This document shows, one piece after another, positions 18,309 to 27,208 of a DNA stretch of 64,000 bases. The position numbers and the translations under genes are program-made. This DNA comes from an uncultured Clostridia bacterium (GTDB lineage: Bacteria; Bacillota; Clostridia; Christensenellales; Borkfalkiaceae): positions 104,908-168,907 of the forward strand of contig CANQOT010000001.1 of assembly GCA_947625555.1 (NCBI GenBank), given 5' to 3'. The notes under the pieces were generated by a model that saw only the letters and a list, made by a program, of their open reading frames with translations, made no database searches and was not told where the DNA came from. Position 1 is the first letter of the stretch; each line of letters starts with the position of its first letter.

Positions 18309-19003
18309 AATATGCGGTGATTTCGGGCGGGACGCGGGGCATCGGCCTTGCAACGGCCAAGCTCTTCTTCGAGAAGGGCTACTGCGTCCGCGCGCTGTAC
18401 AGTTCCAACGAGGAGGATGCCGCAAGGGCGCGCGCCCTTCTTCCCGGCGTAGAATTTATGAAGGCGGACGTCGCGAAGGAAGGGGACGTCGTTGCCGCCC
18501 TTCAAGGACTTCCCCATATCGATGCGCTCATCTGCAATGCGGGCGTTGCTCTCTTCTCGCAGGTGCAGGATACGACGTGGGAGGATTACACAAGGGTGAT
18601 GGACGTCAATATGGGCGGCGTCTTTCTCCTTTGCAAACATGCCGCAAAGAGGATGCTCGGCCGCGGGGGCGCCATCGTCACAGTCTCCTCCGTCTGGGGG
18701 GAGAGGGGCGGCAGCTGCGAGAGCGTCTATTCGGCCTCGAAGGGGGCGGTCATCGCCTTCACAAAGGCGCTCGCAAAGGAGTTTGCGCCCTCCGGCATCA
18801 CCGTGAATTGCGTCTCGCCCGGGGTGATCGATACGTCGATGAACGACCGACTCACGCAGGAGGAGAAAAAGACCCTTGCCGAAGAGATCCCGATGGGGCG
18901 TATGGGGACGGTAGAGGAGGTCGCCGAAGCGATCTTGTTTCTCGCCGAGCATAGCTACATCACGGGTCAAACGCTCGGCGCAAATGGCGGATTTGGGCTA
19001 TAA
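18305..19003 (+). CDS. Short-chain dehydrogenase/reductase, FabG-like
   Basis: A 232-residue classical SDR. It has the GGTRGIGLATA cofactor motif, CNAGVA, a catalytic Ser in VSSVWG and the YSASKGA Tyr/Lys pair, then the SPGVIDTSMN segment. It resembles 3-oxoacyl-ACP reductases, but its ATGA coupling to aroK and place at the end of the aro operon suggest a lineage-specific partner. The substrate is unknown. Transcription probably ends in the AT-rich gap that follows. Confidence 0.8.
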   Translation: MKYAVISGGTRGIGLATAKLFFEKGYCVRALYSSNEEDAARARALLPGVEFMKADVAKEGDVVAALQGLPHIDALICNAGVALFSQVQDTTWEDYTRVMDVNMGGVFLLCKHAAKRMLGRGGAIVTVSSVWGERGGSCESVYSASKGAVIAFTKALAKEFAPSGITVNCVSPGVIDTSMNDRLTQEEKKTLAEEIPMGRMGTVEEVAEAILFLAEHSYITGQTLGANGGFGL

Positions 19004-19033
19004 AAGGGGAAAAACCCTAAAATAATCACGCTT

Positions 19034-19057
19034 GCAAAGTACTATGCGTGACATAAT
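19034..19057. repeat. Intergenic palindromic repeat, copy 1
   Basis: AGTACTATGCGTGACATAAT at 19038-19057 is identical to 32891-32910. The upstream arm makes an imperfect palindrome (19034-19047, one mismatch to GCATAGTACTATGC). It lies in the 142-bp AT-rich gap before dgt, and the surroundings include TTGCAA (19032-19037) and TAATAC (19054-19059), a possible promoter with a 16-bp spacer overlapping the palindrome. Confidence 0.6.
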
Positions 19058-19145
19058 ACAAGAAAATATCGGGTAATTTTGTAAATTTTCGGAAAAAAAT
19101 TTCTCACAAAAAGAGGAGTTTTTTTCATTTTTCGCGAATTATAAA

Positions 19146-20141
19146 GTGATGAAAGAAAAAACATTTGAAAAGGAAGCCGCCTTCCTCTCGCCCTATGCGG
19201 TGCAGTCGAAGGATACGCGCGGGAGATTGCGCCAAGAGGAGCCGTGTGCGATGCGCACGGATTTTCAGCGCGACCGCGACCGTATCATCTACTCGAAGGC
19301 TTTCCTGCGTCTCAAAAACAAGACGCAAGTTTTCTTTGCTCCCGACGGCGACCACTATATGTCCCGTCTCACGCATACCCTCGATGTGAGCCAGATCGCC
19401 CGTTCCGTTGCGCGGTGCCTCTCCCTTAACGAGGATCTGTGCGAGGCCATTGCGCTGGGGCACGACCTCGGCCATACGCCCTTCGGCCATGTGGGCGAGC
19501 GGGTACTCGACCGCATCTCGCCCTGCGGCTTCCACCATCACGAGCAGTCTCTCCGCGTTGTGGACAGGCTGGAAAAGGACGGGAGGGGCCTCAACCTCAC
19601 CTACGAGGTGCGCAGCGGTATCCTCAACCATACGCCTGCGGGCCATCCCGAGACGCTCGAGGCCGAGACCGTCCGCCTCGCCGACCTCATCGCCTATATC
19701 AATCACGATATCGAAGATGCGATCCGTGCGGGGTATCTCTCGTTCGAAGATCTTCCCAAGGGGCCCATTGCTCTTCTCGGCAACCGCACGTCGGAGCGTA
19801 TCGATTCCGTCATAAGCGATATTTGCCGCGTTTCCGAGGGGAAGCCCTTTGTAAAGACGTCGGAGGAGATGGGCGCGGCCCTCAAAGAGCTGCGCGACTT
19901 CATGTTCGTCCATGTCTATGAGGAGGCGAACAAGCTCATTCAGGAGAGTGCGGAGCGCATGCTCGGCGCGCTCTATACATATTTCGCGGGGAAGCCCGAA
20001 GAGCTCCCGCCCCTCTACCACGCCGTTGCGGAGGAGGACGGGGTGCCGCGGGCGGTGTGCGATTATATTTCCTCGATGTCGGACAGATACGCGATCGGCC
20101 TGTTCAAGACGCTCTTTGTGCCGCGCGAGGGGGCCGTATGA
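19146..20141 (+). CDS. dgt: dGTPase-like HD-domain triphosphohydrolase
   Basis: A protein of about 331 residues from the deoxyguanosinetriphosphate triphosphohydrolase-like family, which cleaves dNTPs to nucleosides and triphosphate. The HD metal site is seen in SRLTHTLDVSQIAR, ALGHDLGHTPFGHVGE and later ADLIAYINHDIEDA. The start is GTG 19146 or ATG 19149; neither has a close ribosome binding site, since the nearest AGAGGAG lies about 30 nt upstream. It is coupled by ATGA to dnaG, the usual dgt-dnaG-rpoD order of Clostridia. Confidence 0.88.
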   Translation: MMKEKTFEKEAAFLSPYAVQSKDTRGRLRQEEPCAMRTDFQRDRDRIIYSKAFLRLKNKTQVFFAPDGDHYMSRLTHTLDVSQIARSVARCLSLNEDLCEAIALGHDLGHTPFGHVGERVLDRISPCGFHHHEQSLRVVDRLEKDGRGLNLTYEVRSGILNHTPAGHPETLEAETVRLADLIAYINHDIEDAIRAGYLSFEDLPKGPIALLGNRTSERIDSVISDICRVSEGKPFVKTSEEMGAALKELRDFMFVHVYEEANKLIQESAERMLGALYTYFAGKPEELPPLYHAVAEEDGVPRAVCDYISSMSDRYAIGLFKTLFVPREGAV

Positions 20142-21931
20142 CAGGGGGAGATTTTTCCGAATTTATCCGCATCCTTAAAGAGAAGAACGACATCGTCGAC
20201 GTCATCGGATCCTATACCAAGCTCGAGCGGCGGGGGTACACCTATTGGGCGTGTTGCCCCTTTCACCACGAGAAAACGCCATCCTTTGCCGTCAATGCGG
20301 CCGATCGGTACTTCCATTGCTTCGGCTGCGGGAAGACGGGCGACGTCATCGCCTTCGTGAAGGAATACGAGAACATCGATTTCCCACAGGCGATCCAGAT
20401 CCTTGCCGCCCGCGTCGGGCTGGAAGTTCCCGCCTACGACGACCGTTCCGCCGAAGAGGCCGCCGAGAAGAAGAAAAAACGGGACAGGCTCTCCGCTCTC
20501 ATGCGCGATGCTGCCCGCTTTTACCTCGGCAATCTCTATTCGGGCAAGGCCACGCCGCACATGGAATATCTTGCAAAGCGCGGCATTACGCCGTCGGCCA
20601 TGAAGAAGTTCGGCCTCGGCGCTTCCCTCGACTATGGCGGTCTGCCCGCCCACCTGCTCGCACAGGGCTATACGCCCGGAGAGTGCGTCGAGAGCGGCGC
20701 GTGCGTCAGGACGGTCGAGGGCAAGCTCATCGACGCCGAGGGGGAACGGCTCATCATTCCCATCATCAACAACTTGGACGAAGTGATCGCCTTCGGCGGC
20801 AGGGTCTTAAAGCCCACCGACCGTGCAAAATACAAGAACACGCGCGAGACGATGCTCTTCAACAAGAGCAAAAATCTCTTCAATATCAACCTCGTCAAAA
20901 AGGAAAAGCGGGCGGGCGGCATCCCGTCCCTCATCATGGTAGAGGGCTATATGGACGCCATTTCCCTCTATCAGGCGGGCTTCAAGAACGTTGTCGCCAG
21001 CATGGGGACCTCCCTCACGAAGGAACAGGCGCGGCTCTGCAAGCGTTATACGGATACCGTCTTTATCAGCTACGACGGCGACTTTGCGGGGCAGAAGGCT
21101 AACCTCCGCGGGCTCGACATCTTGAAGGAAGAGGGGCTTAAAGTGCGCGTCGTGCCCCTTCCCGACGGCCTCGATCCCGACGACGTCGTGCAAAAACAGG
21201 GCAAAGAGGGGTACGAGAAATGCCTTGCGGAAGCGATGCCGCTCATAGATTTCCGGATCCTCGCTGCGCAACGGAAACACGATCTTACCGATCCGTACGA
21301 AAAGCGCGAATTTGTGAAAGAGGCGCTTGCCATCGTGCGGGAGGCCGAAAGTGCGACGGAGCGCGAGGAACTTTTGAAGCGGATCTCCGCGCTTTCCGGC
21401 ATCAGCATTTCCGCCCTGCAACGCGATCTCGAAGCGGCGCCCGCGACGGAGAAGAAGAGCGAACCCGCCATGACGCCCGCGGTGCAGCGCGAGGACGGGG
21501 CGGACGGCGACAAGAAGGCGGCGCGCTTTGTGCTTGCATGTTGCCTCTTTTCGAAGCCTTTCGCAACAGATTGCGACCTTGCGGCATATGATTTTTCCGA
21601 TGAGGAGCACCGCACGATCGCAAACTATATCATGGAGGGGAGGCGGGAAGGCCGTATCCGTCCCAGCGGGCTCTTCGAGCTGATGAGCCCCGACGGCGAG
21701 CTTTCCGAGATCCTTAATCTCGACTTCGGAGACAATCTCGACGGCGAGGCTGCCGAACGGTACTTCCGCGATTCCCTCGACGTCATCGAGCGGCGATCGC
21801 TCAACGAGCGCATTGCGCTCGAACGGGAGCGGCATGCGGCCGCAACGACGCAGGAAGAGCGGCGGGAGATCCTCGTCCGCATCAATGAATACACCAAGAA
21901 ACTCAACGGTCTTAAAAAGCATGGGAGGTAG
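20138..21931 (+). CDS. dnaG: DNA primase
   Basis: A 597-residue primase that makes RNA primers at the fork. The N-terminal CHC2 zinc finger reads CCPFHHEKTPSFAVN with FHCFGCGKTGD (about 37-66). The TOPRIM catalytic core includes the MVEGYMDAISLYQAGF block and the SYDGDFAG metal motif. The C-terminal part would bind the DnaB helicase. The ATG at 20138 overlaps the dgt stop; the longer frame upstream lies inside dgt. Confidence 0.96.
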   Translation: MTGGDFSEFIRILKEKNDIVDVIGSYTKLERRGYTYWACCPFHHEKTPSFAVNAADRYFHCFGCGKTGDVIAFVKEYENIDFPQAIQILAARVGLEVPAYDDRSAEEAAEKKKKRDRLSALMRDAARFYLGNLYSGKATPHMEYLAKRGITPSAMKKFGLGASLDYGGLPAHLLAQGYTPGECVESGACVRTVEGKLIDAEGERLIIPIINNLDEVIAFGGRVLKPTDRAKYKNTRETMLFNKSKNLFNINLVKKEKRAGGIPSLIMVEGYMDAISLYQAGFKNVVASMGTSLTKEQARLCKRYTDTVFISYDGDFAGQKANLRGLDILKEEGLKVRVVPLPDGLDPDDVVQKQGKEGYEKCLAEAMPLIDFRILAAQRKHDLTDPYEKREFVKEALAIVREAESATEREELLKRISALSGISISALQRDLEAAPATEKKSEPAMTPAVQREDGADGDKKAARFVLACCLFSKPFATDCDLAAYDFSDEEHRTIANYIMEGRREGRIRPSGLFELMSPDGELSEILNLDFGDNLDGEAAERYFRDSLDVIERRSLNERIALERERHAAATTQEERREILVRINEYTKKLNGLKKHGR

Positions 21932-21934
21932 AGC

Positions 21935-22990
21935 ATGAACGTAACCGAAGAAAAATTGAATGATCTGATCGGGGAGATCGCATCCGAATATAAAATGAAG
22001 GGGAGCATTTCGACCAACGCCCTCTGCGATACGCTCGAAAAATACGACCTTTCGCCCCAGCAGATGGAACAAGCCTATAAGATGTTGCCCGAAATGGGCA
22101 TCTCCGTCTATGATGAGGACGAGCGTGACCGCGAGCTCTTCGAACAGGCGCTCTCGGATATCGGGCTCGATGACCCCGTCAAGATGTATTTGAAGGATAT
22201 CGGCAGGGTGCCCCTTCTCTCGGGCGACGAGGAGATCGAACTCGCCCGCAGGATGCAGGAGGGGGACGAAGCCGCAAAGCGACGTCTTTCCGAGGCCAAT
22301 CTCCGCCTCGTCGTCTCCATCGCGAAGCGGTATGTCGGGCGCGGCATGCTCTTTTTGGACCTCATTCAGGAGGGCAACCTCGGCCTCATGAAGGCCGTCG
22401 AAAAGTTCGACTATCAAAAGGGATTCAAATTCTCGACCTATGCGACGTGGTGGATCCGCCAGAGCATCACCCGCGCCATTGCCGACCAAGCCCGCACCAT
22501 CCGCATTCCCGTGCACATGGTGGAGACCATCAACAAGCTCACCCGCGTCTCCCGCATGCTCTTGCAGGAGCACGGCCGCGAGCCCACGCCCGAGGAGATC
22601 GGGGCCGCCATGGGCATCGACGCCCAGCGCGTCATCGAGATCCAGAAGATCGCACAGGATCCCGTCTCTTTGGAGACGCCCATCGGCGAGGAGGAAGATT
22701 CCCACCTCGGCGACTTCATCGAGGACGACAAGACGCAGACCCCCGGCGACAGCGTGACGTCCATCATGCTCAAAGAACAGCTCCTCGACGTTCTCGATAC
22801 CCTCACCCCGCGCGAGGAAAAAGTCTTGCGTCTCCGCTACGGCATCGACGACGGCAAGCCCCGCACCCTCGAAGAAGTGGGCAGGGAATTCAACGTCACG
22901 CGCGAGCGCATCCGCCAAATCGAGGCCAAGGCGCTCCGTAAGCTCCGCCATCCTTCGAGAAGCAAGAAGCTCCGCGACTTTTTGAACTGA
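21935..22990 (+). CDS. rpoD: Housekeeping sigma factor
   Basis: A 351-residue primary sigma-70 factor. Region 1.1 is short. Region 1.2 starts at [17 protein letters not shown], region 2 has the [22 protein letters not shown] block, and region 4 ends with [22 protein letters not shown]. It would recognise the TTGACA/TATAAT promoters found across this window. It begins 3 nt after dnaG and shares one base (TGATG) with trmK. Confidence 0.97.
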   Translation: MNVTEEKLNDLIGEIASEYKMKGSISTNALCDTLEKYDLSPQQMEQAYKMLPEMGISVYDEDERDRELFEQALSDIGLDDPVKMYLKDIGRVPLLSGDEEIELARRMQEGDEAAKRRLSEANLRLVVSIAKRYVGRGMLFLDLIQEGNLGLMKAVEKFDYQKGFKFSTYATWWIRQSITRAIADQARTIRIPVHMVETINKLTRVSRMLLQEHGREPTPEEIGAAMGIDAQRVIEIQKIAQDPVSLETPIGEEEDSHLGDFIEDDKTQTPGDSVTSIMLKEQLLDVLDTLTPREEKVLRLRYGIDDGKPRTLEEVGREFNVTRERIRQIEAKALRKLRHPSRSKKLRDFLN

Positions 22991-23679
22991 TGAAGAGTCG
23001 CGTCCGGCACATCTGTTCCTATCTCACCCCCGCCCGCGTCTTTGCGGACATCGGGTGCGATCACGGCTATATGACGAAGTATATGCTCGATCGCGGGCTG
23101 TGCGAAAGGGCGTATATCTCGGATATCAGCGCAAAGAGCCTTGCGAAGGCGGAGACCCTCCTCCAAGAGCATATCGAAAGGGGCGCCTGCATTCCCGTCG
23201 TTGCCGACGGACTGCGCGGCATTCCCGAACGGTGCGACCTCGTCCTCATCGCGGGGCTCGGCGGGGAGGAGATCGTAAACATCCTGCAAGATATTCCGCT
23301 CCCTACGCGCTTTGTCTTACAGCCCATGAAAAATTCCGAGAAGGTCCGAAGAATGCTCGTATCCCGCGGGGCGGCGATCGAGGTCGATCATACCTTTTCG
23401 GAAGGGGAAGCAAGGAAAAAGTATTACGACCTCATCTGCGGGACTAACGCGGGAGGGGACAAGTATTCCGAGCTTGAATTTCGTTACGGGCGGGACAATC
23501 TGAACGGCAAGATGCCCGTTCCCTTCCTCTTTCAAATGGAGGAAGAGCGGGAAAAACTCATCGAACGGCTTTCGCGCCCCGCGCTCGGGGATAGGAGCCG
23601 CGCGTCTATTTTGGAAAAATTAAACGAAACGGAGGAGATCATTCATGACATGCAAACAACTTTACGAGATCGCCGATAA
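22990..23679 (+). CDS. trmK: tRNA (adenine22-N1)-methyltransferase
   Basis: A 229-residue SAM-dependent Rossmann methyltransferase of the TrmK/YqfN family. The start RVRHICSYLTPARVFADIGCDHGYMTKYML gives the SAM-binding motif (ADIGCDHG). DLVLIAGLGGEEIVNIL and FVLQPMKNSEKVRRML follow, and a C-terminal coiled coil ends the protein. TGATG overlap with rpoD and a 35-nt overlap with nif3 suggest translational coupling. Confidence 0.9.
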   Translation: MKSRVRHICSYLTPARVFADIGCDHGYMTKYMLDRGLCERAYISDISAKSLAKAETLLQEHIERGACIPVVADGLRGIPERCDLVLIAGLGGEEIVNILQDIPLPTRFVLQPMKNSEKVRRMLVSRGAAIEVDHTFSEGEARKKYYDLICGTNAGGDKYSELEFRYGRDNLNGKMPVPFLFQMEEEREKLIERLSRPALGDRSRASILEKLNETEEIIHDMQTTLRDRR

Positions 23680-24427
23680 GATCGCGCCCTTTTCCATTTC
23701 CGAGGAATATATTCAAAAACTCGGCCACCACGATAACAGCGGTATCATGCTTGATTGCGGAGAACCGATCAAGGGCGTCGTATTCTCCCTCGATCTGTCC
23801 CAAGCCGCGATCGCCGCGGCAAAGAAGGCGGGCGCGAATTGCATTTTCACCCATCATCCCGCCATTTGGAACGGCGTCATGAAGCTCGAAGAGGGGGCGG
23901 GCGTAGATAATCTGCTCACCTGCATCCGCGAGCGCATCTCGGTACTCTCTGCACACCTCAACCTCGACGCCGCGCCCGGCGGCATCGACGAGAGCCTCAT
24001 GAAGGGATTGGGCGGCGAAATCCCCCTCGCCGTCTATGAGGAAGTTGCGGGAGGCGCCTACGGGAGGGTCTACACCGTGGAAAAGAGTACCCTCGAAGAG
24101 TTCGTCGCAGAAGCGAAGAGGACCTTCGGGACCGACCGCATCGTGAGCTACGGCGGGAAGAATGTGCGCAAGGTCGCGAGCTTTTGCGGGGGCGGGTTCG
24201 AGCCCAAGTCGATCGCCTTCGCCCTCAAAAAAGGCGCCGATACGATCGTCTCTTCGGACGGGAAACATCACCTCGTGCAGGAGGCGGTGGAGAGCGGGTT
24301 GAACGTCGTCCTTCTCACCCACTACGCATCGGAAAACTACGGCTTCCTGCGCTTTGCGGGCAGGATGAAGGCAGAACTCAAAGGCAGCGTTCCCGTCTAT
24401 TCGTTCACGGACGCCCGCCTCATATAA
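23645..24427 (+). CDS. Nif3-like dinuclear metal-centre protein
   Basis: A 260-residue member of the Nif3/YqfO (DUF34) family, often labelled GTP cyclohydrolase 1 type 2, whose biochemical role is not settled. Metal-binding signatures are THHPAIW near residue 77, SAHLNLDAAPGGID near 110 and the C-terminal HHLVQEAVESG and LTHYASE. It lacks the central PII-like insertion found in some members. It follows trmK as usual in Firmicutes. Confidence 0.85.
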   Translation: MTCKQLYEIADKIAPFSISEEYIQKLGHHDNSGIMLDCGEPIKGVVFSLDLSQAAIAAAKKAGANCIFTHHPAIWNGVMKLEEGAGVDNLLTCIRERISVLSAHLNLDAAPGGIDESLMKGLGGEIPLAVYEEVAGGAYGRVYTVEKSTLEEFVAEAKRTFGTDRIVSYGGKNVRKVASFCGGGFEPKSIAFALKKGADTIVSSDGKHHLVQEAVESGLNVVLLTHYASENYGFLRFAGRMKAELKGSVPVYSFTDARLI

Positions 24428-24454
24428 AAGAAATCACAGTTAAGGAGATAGAAC

Positions 24455-25153
24455 ATGCCTGTATCGAAAGAACTTTTGGAATACCAGAGGGTGGACGGCA
24501 CCCTTCGCAAGATCGAACAGGAGATCGCTTCGAGCGAAGAACGCAAAAAATATTTACAGGCGCGCAAGGTCATGAAGACGGCGCTCGATAAGCTCGACGC
24601 CCTCGACCGCCATGCCGCCGACCTCATCAGGCTCCGCGACGAGCTCTCCGTCCGCATCCGCGAGATGAGCAAGGGCCTCGATGAATATGAGGATATCGAC
24701 GAGCTTTTGGAAGGGGGAGCGGACGTAGGCTTCTATAAAAAGAACGCCCAGGCCCTCCTCGAAAAGCTCCGCACCGTCAAAGCCGAACTTGCCAAACTTC
24801 TCGGGGAGATCGATTCCGTCGCGGCCGAATATAAGAAGCTCATGGAACAGGGCAAACAGGCGAACAAGGTCTACAAGGAGAACAAGGAGAAGGCGGAAAA
24901 GATTGAGGCGTCCCATTCGGGCGAGATCAAGGAGATCAAGGCGAAACTTGCGGAGATTGCAAAGAGCATTGCCCCGAAAGTCCTCGAATATTACACGAAC
25001 AAGCGTCAGGAAGGGATCTTCCCCGTCGTCGTACAGCTCAACGACTGGATGTGCGTGTGCGGCGTGGAACTGCCCCTTCTTCACAGGAGCGAACTCGCGG
25101 GCGGCAACATGATCGAGTGCGAACATTGCCGCAGGCTCATCTATAAGGCATAA
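24455..25153 (+). CDS. Coiled-coil protein with C4-type zinc ribbon
   Basis: A 232-residue protein. Residues about 10-175 are long charged helices predicted to form an antiparallel coiled coil. Residues about 195-228 form a four-cysteine zinc ribbon: CVCG then CEHC. This architecture is the zf-RING_7 family found next to nif3 in many bacteria; its members are proposed to bind nucleic acid or act as chaperones, without firm proof. AAGGAGATAGAAC precedes the ATG. Confidence 0.8.
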   Translation: MPVSKELLEYQRVDGTLRKIEQEIASSEERKKYLQARKVMKTALDKLDALDRHAADLIRLRDELSVRIREMSKGLDEYEDIDELLEGGADVGFYKKNAQALLEKLRTVKAELAKLLGEIDSVAAEYKKLMEQGKQANKVYKENKEKAEKIEASHSGEIKEIKAKLAEIAKSIAPKVLEYYTNKRQEGIFPVVVQLNDWMCVCGVELPLLHRSELAGGNMIECEHCRRLIYKA

Positions 25154-25165
25154 CCATAAGGCAGG

Positions 25166-25196
25166 GAAGTTGCATACCATGTAGGTATGCAACTTC
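25166..25196 (+). repeat. Perfect 13-bp inverted repeat containing the alr start codon
   Basis: GAAGTTGCATACC (25166-25178) and GGTATGCAACTTC (25184-25196) pair perfectly around a five-base loop. The alr ATG (25187-25189) lies in the 3' arm, so the RNA hairpin would bury the start codon. The DNA form could also be an operator. No T-run follows. Confidence 0.7.
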
Positions 25197-26179
25197 TCCT
25201 TGCAGTGGTCGATCTCGGCCGTATCCGAAAGAATGCCGCGCTCGTTGCGGCCCGCGCAAAAAAACCGCTCATCGCCGTCGTCAAAGACGATGCCTATGGG
25301 CACGGCGCAGAGCAAATTGCACATGCGCTTTCGGACATGGTATGCGCTTTTGCCGTCTCGACGGTGGAAGAAGGCGTTCGTCTCCGCGTCGCGGGGGTGG
25401 GAGGAGATATCCTCGTCATGACGCCTCCGCTTTGCCGCGCCGAGGCCGAAAGGTCGGCGGCATACTGCCTTACGGCCACCCTCTCATCCCGACGTGCCCT
25501 CACCCTCATGGAGGGGATCGGCGGTGCAAAGGCGCACCTTGCCGTCAATACCGGGATGAACCGCTACGGCGTCCGTCCCGAACGCGTCCGCGCCCTGTGT
25601 CGCGGGGCGATCGCCGCGGGCATCGAGGTCTCGGGCGTCTTTTCCCACCTATACGATCCCGCCGACGACGGTGCGTTCGAGGCGCAGAGGGAATGCTTTT
25701 CACGGGCTGCCGATGATGTCAAGGCATATTTCCCCGAAGCCGTCGCCCACCTTTCCGCTACGGGCGGTATCTTGCGCGGGGATACGTTCGATGCCGTCCG
25801 CGCCGGCCTCTCGCTCTACGGGTATCTTCCCGAAGGGTTTGAGGGACTTCCCGTAAAGCCCGCCTTGAAGGTCTATGCGACGGTGGCGGAGAGCAGGGTA
25901 AGATCGGGCGGAGGCGCAGGCTACGGCCGTGCACCCGAAGGCGCCGTCAAGCTGCATACCCTGCGGCTCGGCTACGGCGACGGATTTTTCCGCGAAGGGG
26001 GGCTCGGCGCCGTCGGAAAACTTTGCATGGACGCCTGCGTGCGGGAAGGTTTTGCCCCCGTGGGATCGCGCCGTCTCGTCCTCAAAGATGCGGCGGCATA
26101 CGCAAGGGAACACGGCACCACGGCGTACGAGGTGCTCGTAAACGTCACCAAGCGGGCGGAGATCAAGTACATTTTTTAG
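25187..26179 (+). CDS. alr: Alanine racemase
   Basis: A 330-residue fold-type III PLP enzyme that interconverts L- and D-alanine for peptidoglycan. The PLP Lys is K33 in AVVKDDAYGHG (most relatives have Asn in place of the first Asp). GMNRYGV, the barrel end DAVRAGLSLYGY and the C-terminal catalytic region AGYGR and GKLCMDAC are present. It is shorter than the usual 370-390 residues; the N terminus and C-terminal barrel are trimmed. The ATG lies inside a strong hairpin and has no clear ribosome binding site. Confidence 0.83.
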   Translation: MQLLLAVVDLGRIRKNAALVAARAKKPLIAVVKDDAYGHGAEQIAHALSDMVCAFAVSTVEEGVRLRVAGVGGDILVMTPPLCRAEAERSAAYCLTATLSSRRALTLMEGIGGAKAHLAVNTGMNRYGVRPERVRALCRGAIAAGIEVSGVFSHLYDPADDGAFEAQRECFSRAADDVKAYFPEAVAHLSATGGILRGDTFDAVRAGLSLYGYLPEGFEGLPVKPALKVYATVAESRVRSGGGAGYGRAPEGAVKLHTLRLGYGDGFFREGGLGAVGKLCMDACVREGFAPVGSRRLVLKDAAAYAREHGTTAYEVLVNVTKRAEIKYIF

Positions 26180-26195
26180 TTTTTCGGAGAACGTT

Positions 26196-26729
26196 TTGCG
26201 CATCATTGCAGGAAAACATCGCGGCAGAGTGCTCGCCGCATTTCAGGGAGAGGCCGTCCGTCCCACGTCCGACCGCGTGAAGGAATCCCTCTTTCAGATC
26301 CTTATGCCCCGCCTTCCGGGGGCGCGCGTCGTCGATCTCTTCTGCGGGAGCGGCGCGCTGGGGCTCGAATCGCTCTCCCGCGGGGCGCGCTATGTTATTT
26401 TCAACGACAGCTCGCGCGAGAGCCTTTCGCTCTGCAAAAAAAACGCGGCAGCCCTCAAAGAGGAGGGCGAGTTCCATTGCCTCGACTATGAGGCCTGCCT
26501 CAAAACGCTCTCGGGCAAATACGATATCATCTTCTCCGATCCGCCTTACAGGGCGGACTATACGGAGAATATTTTGCGCCTCGTCGCCGCACGCGATCTT
26601 CTGGCGGAAGGGGGCCTCGTCGTCGCGGAGAGCGAACGGGAGGAGACCGCCCCCGCAGGTTGGGAGCGGGTGGACTTCCGCAGTTACGGCAGGACGAAGG
26701 TCGCCATGTTTCAAAGGAGCAAACTATGA
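26196..26729 (+). CDS. rsmD: 16S rRNA (guanine966-N2)-methyltransferase
   Basis: A 177-residue SAM-dependent methyltransferase. MRIIAGKHRGRVL and RPTSDRVKESLFQIL begin the protein, VVDLFCGSGALGLE binds SAM, and FSDPPYR is the catalytic motif. The start is TTG at 26196, with CGGAGA upstream and the family N terminus intact. It overlaps coaD by ATGA, a standard pairing. Confidence 0.92.
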   Translation: MRIIAGKHRGRVLAAFQGEAVRPTSDRVKESLFQILMPRLPGARVVDLFCGSGALGLESLSRGARYVIFNDSSRESLSLCKKNAAALKEEGEFHCLDYEACLKTLSGKYDIIFSDPPYRADYTENILRLVAARDLLAEGGLVVAESEREETAPAGWERVDFRSYGRTKVAMFQRSKL

Positions 26730-27208
26730 GAAAATGTGTATTTGCGGGCACGTTCGATCCGTTTACCGTCGGCCATGCGGATACCGTCAAGAAGTGCCTT
26801 GCACTCTTCGACGAGGTCGTGATCGCCGTCGCCGAAAACAGGAAGAAGGCGTGCATGTTCTCCGCAGAAGAGCGGGCGGAGATGATCCGCGCCGTCTATT
26901 GCGACGAGCCTCGCGTGCGCGTGCGCATTTGGGATGGCGTCATCGTGGAGCTTTTGAAGGAAGAAAACACGCCCTTCTACGTGCGCGGGATCCGCAACAC
27001 GACAGATTTCGACTATGAAACTGCGGACTTCTATGCGAGCCGCGATCTCGATAAGGACTTCATCGAGATCTATATCCCCGCGGAGCAGCATCTTCTCCAC
27101 GTCAGTTCCACCCTCGTGAAGAATGCGATCGTATTCTCAACGCCCTATGCGGACTATGTGCCCGAGGCCGTCTACCGTCTCATCAACAGGAACAAGCGCG
27201 ATGTTTGA
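26726..27208 (+). CDS. coaD: Phosphopantetheine adenylyltransferase
   Basis: A 160-residue nucleotidyltransferase that makes dephospho-CoA. The N-terminal FAGTFDPFTVGH holds the T/HxGH signature, FYVRGIRNTTDFDYE is the substrate loop, and HVSSTLVKN is the conserved late block. The ATG at 26726 overlaps the rsmD stop. Its end overlaps the DAHP synthase start by 8 nt. Confidence 0.94.
   Translation: MRKCVFAGTFDPFTVGHADTVKKCLALFDEVVIAVAENRKKACMFSAEERAEMIRAVYCDEPRVRVRIWDGVIVELLKEENTPFYVRGIRNTTDFDYETADFYASRDLDKDFIEIYIPAEQHLLHVSSTLVKNAIVFSTPYADYVPEAVYRLINRNKRDV

Noticed and set aside
20807..22951. 714-codon minus-strand frame opposite dnaG and rpoD
   Set aside because: It spans two strongly conserved plus-strand genes and their junction, with shadow-like composition.
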